Of a stretch of 64,000 nt of DNA, positions 44,934 through 54,244 are shown piece by piece. Source of the DNA: Tenacibaculum aiptasiae (lineage in GTDB: Bacteria > Bacteroidota > Bacteroidia > Flavobacteriales > Flavobacteriaceae); the NCBI RefSeq assembly GCF_008806755.1, contig NZ_WAAU01000021.1:1-64000 (forward strand). Direction: 5' to 3'. The position numbers and the translations under genes are program-made. The number at the start of each line of letters is the position of its first letter. Position 1 is the first letter of the stretch. The notes under the pieces were generated by a model. It saw only the letters and a program-made list of their open reading frames with translations. It was not told the origin of the DNA and did no database searches.

Positions 44934-46268
44934 TCATTTCAAATCTTGATAAATTGATTTTAAAGAAGATTCTTTTAAAGAAATTATCAACTCTAGTTGA
45001 TTATCGTTACTAACCGTAGCTTTAATTTTTTGTACCTGTTTTAAATATTTATTGGACAACGTATAAAGACCTCTGTTTTCTTCTAAATAACTCTCTATAT
45101 TAAAAGTCATTGAAAGCCTATTCTTTTTATTAGCTGTAAAATCACCCACAGTATCATATATTGAAGACATCAACAATTCATCTTCTTTATTATTTACATA
45201 AGTTTTAAAAAGTGGGTTTAACACCAACAACTCTTTTCCTTCTACATTTTGAATTGCTTTACTTCTCTTCAAATACTCGTAAACTTTACCCCCTCCTATT
45301 CTAAGACAAACATTAGGCAATAAACTTTTATGAATTGATTTTTTTTCAACTTTATTAAAATCATCATCATATTCATAGGTAACAATAGTATCGTTTTTAC
45401 TTTGAAAAGACTCTAAGCTAAAGTCTATTTCTCCGTTCCAATAATTATTGAGAGAATCTAAAGATAGGTTTGTCAACTTTTTAAACTTTTCTTTTTTCTT
45501 TGAATCAATAAAAGAAAGAAGACACTCTTTATTTATTCTTCCCGAAAAAGAAGCAATTCCTTCTTTTAATTCTTGAGAATTATATGCTAAAAAAGGACTA
45601 CCGCTCTCATTAAACTCTCCTTTTAAAATCAATTTTTCTTGATCTTTTTCAAGCTCAAAAAAACCAAACTCTTTACTTTGAAAAGCTATTACTCCATTAC
45701 TGTTTTTTAGTTTCAAAAGCTTTGTATCATTCTCATTCAAATAACTTTTCTTTTCAAAAACAACAGTAAGAATCGAATTTATATTAGCTATACCTTTTAA
45801 ACTATAAACAACACTAAGTTTATTTTCTTTTAGAAGAAAAAACAGCTTTTTATATGTAAAACAATCAATCCTGCTTTTATTCCCTATCAACTTTCCTTCT
45901 TTTTTTAAAAAGTTCACAAGGCCAACCTTATTGTTTACTTCTATAAGACTGCTAACCCAAAAATCTTTTAAAACAGTTGAGTTTGTGTAGAAAAACACAT
46001 TATTAGGAATCTCTATTTGCTCAAACAAAGAAATTCTTTTCTCGGAATCTGATTCTGAACTTTCTTCAAAATCTATATATGAAAGTGGATGAAGCACAAC
46101 ATCTTTTACAATGTTAAATTCAGCTTCACGTAAATTAATTCTTACAATGGCTTCTGCCGAACTAGGTATAGTATTAGATAAATTTACAGTTGGATTATAC
46201 CTAAAAAACCCAACTGTAAATATGATACTTAATATAAGTAAAATAGAATATACTATCTTTTTTATCAT
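44934..46268 (-). CDS. Conserved hypothetical envelope protein (1)
   Basis: A 444-residue protein with one N-terminal hydrophobic segment (1-20) and no other. The body alternates short strands and charged loops. The pattern IPSSAEAIVRINL near residue 36 resembles the opening of DUF4836-type proteins, as does that of its neighbour. Last gene of a three-gene operon, four bases after the previous stop. Unknown function. Confidence 0.65.
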   Translation of the reverse strand: MIKKIVYSILLILSIIFTVGFFRYNPTVNLSNTIPSSAEAIVRINLREAEFNIVKDVVLHPLSYIDFEESSESDSEKRISLFEQIEIPNNVFFYTNSTVLKDFWVSSLIEVNNKVGLVNFLKKEGKLIGNKSRIDCFTYKKLFFLLKENKLSVVYSLKGIANINSILTVVFEKKSYLNENDTKLLKLKNSNGVIAFQSKEFGFFELEKDQEKLILKGEFNESGSPFLAYNSQELKEGIASFSGRINKECLLSFIDSKKKEKFKKLTNLSLDSLNNYWNGEIDFSLESFQSKNDTIVTYEYDDDFNKVEKKSIHKSLLPNVCLRIGGGKVYEYLKRSKAIQNVEGKELLVLNPLFKTYVNNKEDELLMSSIYDTVGDFTANKKNRLSMTFNIESYLEENRGLYTLSNKYLKQVQKIKATVSNDNQLELIISLKESSLKSIYQDLK

Positions 46269-46272
46269 CTGC

Positions 46273-47985
46273 TTATTTAGCCATATTATCTATCAATCTA
46301 AATAATAGCTTTAATGTATTTTCTTCTTTACCTTTTGTATTTAATCTTAACTCTGATGAAATTTTATTTCCTTTCATTCTCGAAACTGTAAAGTTAAGAT
46401 TCTCGATATGTTCATTTGACAAACGAGCCATTTTATCTTCAGTTTTCCCAAACCATTCTGTTGGTAATTTGTTTATTATCTTATTTACATCTGCAAATAA
46501 CACAGTAGAATTATTTCTTATAAGCTTATTATGCTTTTTACTAGCAAAATTAGTTCTGCCAGACTCTATACTTATAGCATTTGCTTTTGAGGTAGTAAAA
46601 TATAAAACTCCATTTTTAACTACTGCATAAAAACCAAATGGTAATTTCGCTTTTTTTAAGATTAACTCATAAACTTTCTTCGTTTCTTTAACAGCTTTAT
46701 ATTTTTCTCCTAACTTAAATACTTTAGTTAACAATTCTTTTTCTTCAGAACCTATCATTATAGTAAAATCTGGAACTAAAGTTTCTTTTGTCTTTGTTAC
46801 CTCTTTACGCTTATAATCCTCATCATATTCATACTTTGTATACTCTACTTCTTTTTTTCCAAACTCATTTAATACAAAAAGTGCATCACCAGTTACCAAT
46901 TTCGCGATAGCTTCCTCATCAATAACTAATGACAATACATCACCAACTATTTCAAACTCTTGCTTAAACTTTGGTAAAATAGCTCCATATAAATTATTCA
47001 TCATTACAGGATACTGTACAAGCATTTCTTCAGTATTAATAGACATACTCCAAAATGCTAATGCTCTTTCATGATCAAAGCTATTTACAAGGGCAGAATT
47101 CATTCTTTTGTTATAAATCTTCTTAAAAGATTTTTTCATGTAATCGCTAACCGACATTTCTAATAAAACTCGGATGTTTGCTTTCTCAAAAAACAAATTA
47201 GCTGTTACCTCTTCAACTCCGTAAATGTTTTTACCTTTTGAAGGCATTAAGTACGACATTGTTGAACGCATTGTTTTTCCAAACTCTTGAATTAAGTTAG
47301 ACATAAACATTCCATAGTTACGAACCCACAATGTTGCTGAAGCATTCTTTTTCTTTCCTTTTTGAAAGTTTCTATTGGTTGCAATTGAATTAGACGGACT
47401 ATTATTTAAAGTCTTTAATGCCTCCTCTTTAATCCATGACTTAACAATTCTCTTTTTAAAAGAATACCTCGACTCTCCTTCTTTTTTTAATTTATTAAAA
47501 CGCTCTTTGTGCTCTTTAAAATAACTATACGATTTGCTACCATTAACAACAGCAAGTATATTATCATTCCAAATAGTTAAGCTACTATAGCCTTCTATAT
47601 AGCTATAACCGTTTTCTCTTTTAATTTTCTTTTGCTGTCTTTCTTTTAAAGTATTTTCATACTGCCCTTTATCAGTTAACTCTACCAAAATAGTATGATA
47701 AGATATACTATCTGTTTTCTTGAAAAAGTAATATGAATTTGACTTAATATCAACTCCTAAATCACTCACCGAGCTAACTTTTGCTTTTTTATTTGCCCCT
47801 CTTAATGCTCCTTTTCCTAAAAAACTATTATCAATATCCGAAACATCTATCAAACTAAACAAGTTATCTGCATTTGCTGCGATAACAATGTCTACGTTAT
47901 TAGGTATTTTGGTTTCTAGTTTTTGAGCTTGTAAAACAACAAATGTGTTTACTAATAATAATGCTGAGATTATTTTTCTTATCAT
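46273..47985 (-). CDS. Conserved hypothetical envelope protein (2), DUF4836-like
   Basis: A 570-residue exported protein: signal peptide (1-20, ending VLQAQ) followed by a body that opens KIPNNVDIVIAANADNLFSL, a pattern seen in DUF4836 lipoproteins. The strongly basic segment near 190-205 (QKGKKKNASATLW) and a VYELILKKAKLPFG stretch near 450 are the main landmarks. No catalytic motif. Similar organisation to the next gene suggests an old duplication. Function unknown. Confidence 0.68.
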   Translation of the reverse strand: MIRKIISALLLVNTFVVLQAQKLETKIPNNVDIVIAANADNLFSLIDVSDIDNSFLGKGALRGANKKAKVSSVSDLGVDIKSNSYYFFKKTDSISYHTILVELTDKGQYENTLKERQQKKIKRENGYSYIEGYSSLTIWNDNILAVVNGSKSYSYFKEHKERFNKLKKEGESRYSFKKRIVKSWIKEEALKTLNNSPSNSIATNRNFQKGKKKNASATLWVRNYGMFMSNLIQEFGKTMRSTMSYLMPSKGKNIYGVEEVTANLFFEKANIRVLLEMSVSDYMKKSFKKIYNKRMNSALVNSFDHERALAFWSMSINTEEMLVQYPVMMNNLYGAILPKFKQEFEIVGDVLSLVIDEEAIAKLVTGDALFVLNEFGKKEVEYTKYEYDEDYKRKEVTKTKETLVPDFTIMIGSEEKELLTKVFKLGEKYKAVKETKKVYELILKKAKLPFGFYAVVKNGVLYFTTSKANAISIESGRTNFASKKHNKLIRNNSTVLFADVNKIINKLPTEWFGKTEDKMARLSNEHIENLNFTVSRMKGNKISSELRLNTKGKEENTLKLLFRLIDNMAK

Positions 47986-47990
47986 AACTT

Positions 47991-48662
47991 TTAGTTCTGT
48001 AGTTGAATTTTATTCTTGATTGTGTATTTATTGGTTATTATGTCTTGAGCCTTTACTCGTAACATAACTGCTTTTTTACTTTTTGAAATCTTTGATTGTT
48101 TATTAGCACTTGACTGTACTAAATCATCAAAACGATATATACCTGTATACGTAGCTGTTTCGAAAACCTTTCGATCTTTCATTTTGGTTTTTTGAAATTC
48201 TCTTCCAATATCAAAGTGATGACTACGAACAAATGTTTTACTCTTTTTATTATAAGTGAAGTGCTGTTGTTTCTTAATAGCTTGCGCTTGTTTTTTAGAA
48301 CTAAAAGCTACTAATACATTATTTATAGCTTCAACATTATCAAAGTCACATGAAATGGCAAGTATAAACTCATCCAAATCTAACGTACTATTAACATTAT
48401 GTACTCCTTTAGTTTTCTTTATTTTTTGAACAACTTCAGCAACTTTTTTTCTGATAGTACTTTTAGAAGGAACTTTATAACCATTAACGCTATCTAACAA
48501 CATTATAGAAGCTAGCTTGGTTTTATTCTTGCTTAAATTTAAGGTAAAGGTAGCACTACCCGACCCGTCTTTATTAAAACTAATTTCCTCAACAAATTCA
48601 AAACAACTGGTAAACAAAAAAAGAATCATTGTAGTTACCACGAACAGCTGTTTTTTACACAT
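47991..48662 (-). CDS. Hypothetical lipoprotein
   Basis: A 223-residue lipoprotein (lipobox ending FTSC, about residue 20), with a body that starts EEISFNKDGSGSATFTLNL. No domain was recognised. First gene of the operon with the two larger envelope proteins; six bases separate it from the next. Possibly they act together at the outer membrane, but there is no direct evidence. Confidence 0.68.
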   Translation of the reverse strand: MCKKQLFVVTTMILFLFTSCFEFVEEISFNKDGSGSATFTLNLSKNKTKLASIMLLDSVNGYKVPSKSTIRKKVAEVVQKIKKTKGVHNVNSTLDLDEFILAISCDFDNVEAINNVLVAFSSKKQAQAIKKQQHFTYNKKSKTFVRSHHFDIGREFQKTKMKDRKVFETATYTGIYRFDDLVQSSANKQSKISKSKKAVMLRVKAQDIITNKYTIKNKIQLQN

Positions 48663-48725
48663 AACTTTTTTTTGCGAAAATACTAAAAACTACAATTTTC
48701 TAATAGTTATTTTAAGCAATATATT

Positions 48726-49403
48726 TTAGTCAACTATGTAATAATCCATAGTCACATGGTTCTTTTCTTTTTTTACTGAAGTTGTGCTAACTGTTTCAAC
48801 CTTTGAACGTTTCATTTTTAGAGAAACTCCTTCCTCTCCTCTAGTATCATCTTGATGAAATGCTACTATATCTTCCTGAGAAATCTCAACATTCTCTTTT
48901 AACCAATCGGCAAACCAATTTTTACGCAATTGTTTCATTTCCTCATCATACAAAGTAGATGATGACCAGATTTTAGGTTGATCACCTAGTTCTTGAAAAT
49001 GCTTTTCTTCACCATCCCAAACCAACTCATAGGCATTTAACGTCTTTTCCCAGTCAACAAGTACAATAGTAAAAGGTTCAATTCCATTAAAATCAAACTG
49101 GTTAATAATTTCTACAGGATTATTTACTTTCAATAATTCTTTAACTATTATCCCTCTACTCATTTTATATGAAGCAGCTCTCACATGTTTTGTAAAACCA
49201 CCATTTAACAGGCAAATCAATCTGTTTTTTTCAGATAAACCAATCCAAGTACCACCGGCTAATTCGTCTTTTGGGTACTTCAATAGTATACCATCTTCAT
49301 TGTATTCTTTAGGTGGTATTGTTCTTCGTTTAGGATCTTCATCTCTGTTAGACGTTAATATAAAATCATTATTCCCTAAAGGTAAATAAGTTACCGTGCA
49401 CAT
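48726..49403 (-). CDS. NRDE/TANGO2 family protein
   Basis: A 225-residue protein that begins MCTVTYLP and has the SNRDED motif near residue 18 that names the family. Cys2 would become N-terminal after Met removal, as in Ntn hydrolases, but an enzyme activity has not been shown. Eukaryotic TANGO2 is linked to haem and lipid handling. Single-gene unit between a lipoprotein operon and pruA. Confidence 0.88.
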   Translation of the reverse strand: MCTVTYLPLGNNDFILTSNRDEDPKRRTIPPKEYNEDGILLKYPKDELAGGTWIGLSEKNRLICLLNGGFTKHVRAASYKMSRGIIVKELLKVNNPVEIINQFDFNGIEPFTIVLVDWEKTLNAYELVWDGEEKHFQELGDQPKIWSSSTLYDEEMKQLRKNWFADWLKENVEISQEDIVAFHQDDTRGEEGVSLKMKRSKVETVSTTSVKKEKNHVTMDYYIVD

Positions 49404-49465
49404 ATAGTATCTCTTTTGGTAAATTAAGACGTAAAAACTACTTAGTTATTACTAAAAATAAGTGT

Positions 49466-49473
49466 TAACTTTG
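49466..49473 (+). promoter_or_regulatory. -7 box candidate for pruA
   Basis: TAACTTTG lies 129 bases before the start; a long leader follows. Weak, because TTG at the usual distance was not found. Confidence 0.35.
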
Positions 49474-49601
49474 TCCCTCGAATCAATCTAAAGATTGTTT
49501 GAAAATGTAAACTACTTAGTCTTTGCAAATTAATAGTATTAGATTTTGTTTTTTGCTTTTTTGAAAAAAATATTTTTAAACATACAAACAACATAATAAA
49601 A

Positions 49602-51227
49602 ATGGCAAGAGGATTTTTTAATGTTCCTAAAGCAGTAAACGAACCTGTAAAAGGATACGCTCCTGGCTCTCCTGAAAGAGAAGAATTATTGGCTACTTAC
49701 AAAGCAATGTACAATAGCAACGTTGATGTACCAATGCACATTAACGGTGAAGAAGTTAGAACTGGAAACACTAAAAATATTACACCTCCACATGATCATA
49801 AGCATGTAGTTGGTCAGTACCACACAGCAGATAAATCTCACGTAGACGCTGCTATTTCTACAGCTTTAGCTGCTAGAGAAGCTTGGTCTAGTGTTAGCTG
49901 GATGGAGCGTGCTTCTATCTTTTTAAAGGCTGCTGAATTATTAGCTGGTCCTTATAGAGCAAAAATGAATGCTGCAACTATGATTGCTCAATCTAAAAAC
50001 GTACACCAAGCAGAAATTGATGCTGCTTGTGAAATGATTGATTTTTTCCGTTTCAACGTAGAGTACATGACTGATATTTTCAAAGATCAGCCTGCTTCTG
50101 CTCCTGGAATTTGGAACAGAGTTGAGTACAGACCATTAGAAGGTTTTGTATATGCAATTACTCCATTTAACTTTACATCTATTGCTGCTAACTTACCTGC
50201 TGCAGCTGCTTTAATGGGGAACGTTGTTGTTTGGAAACCATCTGATCACCAAGCATATTCTGCTCAAGTAATTGTTGACTTATTTAAAGAAGCTGGTTTA
50301 CCTGATGGTGTAATTAACGTTGTATATGGTGACCCAGTAATGATTACTGATACTGTATTAGCTTCTCCTGATTTTTCTGGATTACACTTTACAGGATCTA
50401 CGCACGTATTCAAAAACTTATGGCAACAAATAGGAAACAACATCCACACATATAAAACATACCCAAGAATTGTTGGAGAAACTGGAGGTAAAGATTTTAT
50501 CTGGGCACACAACTCAGCAAATCCATTACAAGTTGCTACTGCAATTACTAGAGGAGCATTTGAATTCCAAGGTCAGAAATGTTCTGCAGCTTCTCGTGCA
50601 TACATTCCTGCTTCTATTTGGGAAGATGTTAAGAAGCATTTAGTTGCACAAACTAGTGAAATTAAAATGGGTTCTCCTGAAGATCCATCTAATTTTGTAA
50701 ATGCAGTAATTCACGAAGGTTCTTTCGATAAGATTGCTAAATATATTGATGCTGCAAAAGAAGATGCTGATGCTGATATTATTATTGGTGGTGGTTACGA
50801 CAAATCTGTAGGATACTTTATTGAACCAACAGTTATTGTAAGTAAATCTCCAAAGTATGCTACTATGTGTACTGAATTATTCGGTCCTGTTATGACTGTT
50901 TATGTATACGAAGATGCTGAGTGGGAAGCTTCATTAAAATTAGTTGATGAATCTACTGAGTACGCTTTAACTGGAGCTATTTTCTCTACAGATAGATATA
51001 TTGTAGAAAAAGCATCTAAAGCTTTAGAAAATGCTGCTGGTAATTTCTATATTAACGATAAGCCAACTGGTGCCGTAGTAGGACAACAACCATTTGGAGG
51101 AGCTAGAGCTTCTGGAACTAACGACAAAGCTGGTTCTGCTCAAAACTTATTACGTTGGACTTCTGTTCGTTTAATTAAAGAAACATTTGTTAGCCCAACT
51201 GATTACAAGTACCCTTTCTTAGGATAA
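49602..51227 (+). CDS. pruA: L-glutamate gamma-semialdehyde (P5C) dehydrogenase
   Basis: A 541-residue aldehyde dehydrogenase that oxidises P5C to glutamate, the second step of proline catabolism. Catalytic Cys327 (QGQKCSAASR) and general base Glu293 (VGETGGKDF) are visible, with the NAD-binding FTGSTHVF segment near 263. Length and GGARASGTNDK near the C-terminus fit the P5CDH subfamily. No proline dehydrogenase domain is fused. Single-gene unit ended by a strong terminator. Confidence 0.95.
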   Translation: MARGFFNVPKAVNEPVKGYAPGSPEREELLATYKAMYNSNVDVPMHINGEEVRTGNTKNITPPHDHKHVVGQYHTADKSHVDAAISTALAAREAWSSVSWMERASIFLKAAELLAGPYRAKMNAATMIAQSKNVHQAEIDAACEMIDFFRFNVEYMTDIFKDQPASAPGIWNRVEYRPLEGFVYAITPFNFTSIAANLPAAAALMGNVVVWKPSDHQAYSAQVIVDLFKEAGLPDGVINVVYGDPVMITDTVLASPDFSGLHFTGSTHVFKNLWQQIGNNIHTYKTYPRIVGETGGKDFIWAHNSANPLQVATAITRGAFEFQGQKCSAASRAYIPASIWEDVKKHLVAQTSEIKMGSPEDPSNFVNAVIHEGSFDKIAKYIDAAKEDADADIIIGGGYDKSVGYFIEPTVIVSKSPKYATMCTELFGPVMTVYVYEDAEWEASLKLVDESTEYALTGAIFSTDRYIVEKASKALENAAGNFYINDKPTGAVVGQQPFGGARASGTNDKAGSAQNLLRWTSVRLIKETFVSPTDYKYPFLG

Positions 51228-51250
51228 TACTTTAGTTCTAAATATATTTA

Positions 51251-51279
51251 AAAGCCAATCTTAAAAAGATTGGCTTTTT
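51251..51279 (+). terminator. Terminator after pruA
   Basis: AAAAGCCAATCTT / AAGATTGGCTTTT, 24 bases past the stop. Confidence 0.92.
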
Positions 51280-51310
51280 ATTTTCATAAAACCAAAAGAA
51301 AAAACTCTTC

Positions 51311-51341
51311 TTTGCTTTTTACATATATAAATTTATTTTTG
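51311..51341 (+). promoter_or_regulatory. Promoter of lipocalin-like lipoprotein
   Basis: TTTG (51311-51314) and TATTTTTG (51334-51341) with exactly 19 bases between them. Confidence 0.7.
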
Positions 51342-51364
51342 TTCATTATTAAACATTTAACACT

Positions 51365-52162
51365 ATGAAAACTATTGGAAAAATTGCAACATTGTTATTC
51401 CTTACCTTATTAACAATATCTTGTAGTTCAAACGATGAAATCCCATCTACTAAAATCAAGAAAGAGGAAATTAGCTCTAAATGGGAAATTGAAAACAGTA
51501 ATTACAAATCTTTTGAGTTTAATAAAGATGGTAATTATATTATTGTAAAAAGCGCTTCTGCTAACAAAAGTAAATCTCAAAAAAATGAGAAAAATATTCT
51601 TTTAGGACAGTATGAAATTGTTGACGACAAAACCATTAATCTTATTGATTTTGGTCAAATCATCATTTCAAGTATTAATGGAACTAAAATGGATTTTACA
51701 ATTGTAGATAACAAAACCTCTACAAGCATAGAAGTTAGCTCTTCCAAGATTGAAAAAATCAGCTCATCTTCTAACACTGATTTGTTATGTAGAACTTGGA
51801 AAATGACAGAGGTTAACGGAGAAGACGTAGTAGGAACTATAAACGAACTTACGGTTATTTTCTCTCAAGCAGGCACTTATTTTGTTGAGTTAGCTAACCC
51901 AACATCAGAAAACGAAGGTGGATTAGCTGAATGGAAATGGGAAGATGCTAAAGAAAACAAATTCTGTTATTCTTGGGAAGGTGAAGCTAACTGTACTGGA
52001 GACAACTCTGTTAGTATTGCTGAGATAAAAGAAAACTTACTGGTATTAATGGAAGGTAAAGAAACATTCAAGTTAGAACCAATATCTAATAGTGTTCCTA
52101 AAAGCACTAAAAAACCAACCAAAACTGTAAACTTAAAAAAGGGAGTATTTAGTAAATTTTAA
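51365..52162 (+). CDS. Lipoprotein with two lipocalin-like domains
   Basis: A 265-residue lipoprotein with lipobox ending Cys20 (LTISC). Two related beta domains: the first (about 35-130) has SSKWEIENSNYKSFEFNKDG, the second (about 135-240) has CRTWKMTEVNGED and a similar strand order. Such W-[KE]-[MI] openings are typical of lipocalin-like lipoproteins in Bacteroidota. Its ligand is unknown. It is the last gene before the repeat-bearing array and has its own promoter and terminator. Confidence 0.7.
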   Translation: MKTIGKIATLLFLTLLTISCSSNDEIPSTKIKKEEISSKWEIENSNYKSFEFNKDGNYIIVKSASANKSKSQKNEKNILLGQYEIVDDKTINLIDFGQIIISSINGTKMDFTIVDNKTSTSIEVSSSKIEKISSSSNTDLLCRTWKMTEVNGEDVVGTINELTVIFSQAGTYFVELANPTSENEGGLAEWKWEDAKENKFCYSWEGEANCTGDNSVSIAEIKENLLVLMEGKETFKLEPISNSVPKSTKKPTKTVNLKKGVFSKF

Positions 52163-52182
52163 TTCTTTTTAAAATATAACCA

Positions 52183-52213
52183 AAAAGCAATCTCATTTGA
52201 GGTTGCTTTTTTA
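52183..52213 (+). terminator. Terminator after lipocalin-like lipoprotein
   Basis: AAAAAGCAA-CTC hairpin with GAG-TTGCTTTTTT (one bulge), closing the unit before the first array repeat. Confidence 0.82.
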
Positions 52214-52220
52214 AACTATA

Positions 52221-52294
52221 TAAAACACCTAAAATTTTGGTTGTTTTGAGGCATTAGGAAAATAGTAGAATTTATACTCCACAAACAAGCTAAG
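52221..52294. repeat. Array repeat copy 1 (C+B parts)
   Basis: Starts with AAAACACCTAAAATTTTGG (part C) and ends with ATTAGGAAAATAG ... ATACTCCACAAACAAGC (part B). It precedes the DoxX-like gene by 17 bases. First member of the repeats found at the array gaps. Confidence 0.6.
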
Positions 52295-52311
52295 AAAAAC
52301 TGAACCTTAGA

Positions 52312-52851
52312 ATGAATTTTAACAAAAAAGATAGAATTGAAATATTTGAAAATGCAATCAGTTGGGTTGTTGTTTTAGCAATGTTTATTTATGGTGGTGC
52401 GAAATTATTCCAATTTGACGGCGCTGTAGAAATTGACAAAACCGTGAATGAAATGACTGGAATGGAATTGATGTGGGCATTTTATGGTTACTCAAAATCA
52501 TTTGCTATCACATTAGGAGTTTTTGAAATAATTGGTGGAATTTTAATTCTTTTAAAAAAAACTCGAATAATTGGCTGTTTATTTACTTCAACCATACTTG
52601 TAAATGTTATCTTTCAAGATATATACTTTGGAGTTAATTTAGGAGCTTTGAAAGCCGCAATTCTATATCAGTTATTGATTCTGATTATTTTATGGCTAAG
52701 TAAAGAAAAGTTAGTAAATAGCATAAAAACGTTACTAGCAACTGAAAAAACAAAACAAAAAAAAGCCAAATTCTTTCTAAAAACTCTAATAGCTTTTGGA
52801 ATATTTGTTGTGTTAAGAATTCTGGAATATTTTATTACTATCAAATGGTAA
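52312..52851 (+). CDS. DoxX-like membrane protein
   Basis: A 179-residue membrane protein with five hydrophobic segments (about 15-33, 63-81, 88-106, 115-130, 155-172). The AMFIYGGAKLFQF and GVFEIIGGILILLKK patterns resemble the DoxX/DUF4870-like small membrane family. Substrate and role unknown. First gene of the array; stop codon is followed at once by an array repeat. Confidence 0.62.
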   Translation: MNFNKKDRIEIFENAISWVVVLAMFIYGGAKLFQFDGAVEIDKTVNEMTGMELMWAFYGYSKSFAITLGVFEIIGGILILLKKTRIIGCLFTSTILVNVIFQDIYFGVNLGALKAAILYQLLILIILWLSKEKLVNSIKTLLATEKTKQKKAKFFLKTLIAFGIFVVLRILEYFITIKW

Positions 52852-52890
52852 ATAACAGGAATAATACTCCACACATAAACAAGTTTGTGT
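52849..52890. repeat. Array repeat copy 2 (B part)
   Basis: AATAACAGGAATAATACTCC then ACACATAAACAAGTTTG, directly after the DoxX-like stop (overlapping it) and immediately before the next start. Confidence 0.65.
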
Positions 52891-52894
52891 TCAT

Positions 52895-53425
52895 TTGAAA
52901 AAAGAGTTTTTGAATAAAATAATTAACATACTAACAACTGGAATACAGCTCGGTACAACTTTTATTTTAACAGTTTGTATTTATATGGCCTTTGCCATTT
53001 TAGACTATGAAAGTGGTTTTGATAGCTTTATCGGACTAGCTCTTTTCCAATCGGCGTTCGCAATAATCTTATCAATTCTAACAATTTTCTGCTGTCTAAT
53101 ATTAGGACTTCCTATTAGATTGATAAATAAATTGAATAATTGGTGGACTAAACATTTTTACTTCGCAATTCTGTTGACTTTTGTAGGACTAATACTTCTC
53201 GGACTTTCATTAACTCCAAATTTTACTGAAACAACAACTATTACAAGAAACGAACTTAAAGTAACAAAGAAAATCCCAAATAGCGGACTTGTAATTACAG
53301 GTTGGATATTAACTGCTTTTTCAACACTTCATATTTACCCACCTAACCAATTGACTAGTAAAGCGAAAGATATATTGACAAAATTAACAGGAAGAAAAAC
53401 AAAAACACCTAAAACCTCAACTTAG
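52895..53425 (+). CDS. Hypothetical four-helix membrane protein
   Basis: A 176-residue protein with TTG start (no ATG in range) and four hydrophobic segments (about 10-30, 42-72, 88-110, 130-150). No family recognised. The last codons (KTPKTST, stop) are formed by the conserved AAAACACCTAAAACCTC part of an array repeat, which suggests the natural end was replaced when the repeat joined. Confidence 0.6.
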   Translation: MKKEFLNKIINILTTGIQLGTTFILTVCIYMAFAILDYESGFDSFIGLALFQSAFAIILSILTIFCCLILGLPIRLINKLNNWWTKHFYFAILLTFVGLILLGLSLTPNFTETTTITRNELKVTKKIPNSGLVITGWILTAFSTLHIYPPNQLTSKAKDILTKLTGRKTKTPKTST

Positions 53426-53480
53426 ACAAACATATTAGGTAAACAACAGGAACAATACTCCTCATATAAACAAGTTATAA
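53402..53480. repeat. Array repeat copy 3 (C+B parts)
   Basis: AAAACACCTAAAACCTC (part C, in the end of the previous gene), then CATATTAGGTAAACAACAGG and AACAATACTCCTCATATAAAC with AAGTTATAA (part B) just before the next gene. Confidence 0.7.
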
Positions 53481-53490
53481 TATTAATTTA

Positions 53491-54045
53491 ATGACAAAAT
53501 CAAAAAATAAATGGATCTATTTATTAATTGGAACAGCAATCTTGATATGGAGCCTAATTAGATTTAATAAATATGATTTAGAGTATTCTGAATTAGTGAA
53601 TTTAAAAATTCAACTTAAGAAAGACTTTCAAAACATAACTGAAAAAAGAAATAAAGCTGATTATATATTTTACGCTAAGAAATACAATGCTAGATTTCAA
53701 ATCTTAAATGGTGCTATTAGCAGCAAGAATCGTAAATACATTTCAAACTTAAAAGAAGGACAATTTATAGAAATAAAAATTAGTAAGTCTGATCTAAACA
53801 AACTTGATTTAAATAATGATATTAATATATACAGTATTAAATTAAAAAATCATTCATTGCTAAAAACTAAAGACTATAACTCTAATAGAAAAAAGTACTC
53901 AAATCGAATAAACGTATTGTTCATGTTCTTTGGCTTATTAGGCATATTAAAAGGATTAAACATTTCAGATAAATTGAGGTCAGTAGTTTTTTACATAGGC
54001 ATTGCATTATTTATAATATTTAGAATTTTTAATATTGGATATTAA
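53491..54045 (+). CDS. Hypothetical membrane protein
   Basis: A 184-residue protein with helices near 10-27, 140-157 and 163-182 and a soluble middle (30-135) that has an OB-like strand order (YNARFQILNGAIS, EGQFIEIKISKSD). No family recognised. It starts 11 bases after an array repeat and ends before another, so it is a typical single-gene array member. Confidence 0.55.
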   Translation: MTKSKNKWIYLLIGTAILIWSLIRFNKYDLEYSELVNLKIQLKKDFQNITEKRNKADYIFYAKKYNARFQILNGAISSKNRKYISNLKEGQFIEIKISKSDLNKLDLNNDINIYSIKLKNHSLLKTKDYNSNRKKYSNRINVLFMFFGLLGILKGLNISDKLRSVVFYIGIALFIIFRIFNIGY

Positions 54046-54103
54046 AGCACACTACAATAGCATTTATTTAATTATTCAATCTAATATACTTCAGTAGTAG
54101 AAC

Positions 54104-54240
54104 TAAATTCTTTTTTTGCTATATTCAAATATTTAAAATTTAATTGCTATTAAGTCACATAAAAACACCTAAAATTCCGTATAGCTATGCATATTAGCTA
54201 AATAATAGGAACCATATTCCCTTATAAACAAGTTATACTT
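54104..54240. repeat. Array repeat copy 4 (A+C+B, complete)
   Basis: The fullest copy: part A (TAAATTCTTTTTTTGCTATA ... TTTAATTGCTATT, 54104-54151), part C (AAAAACACCTAAAATTCCG, 54161-54179), part B (ATATTAGCTAAATAATAGG, then CATATTCCC, TTATAAACAAGTTATA, 54191-54240). The next ATG lies five bases beyond. Confidence 0.75.
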
Positions 54241-54244
54241 AATT

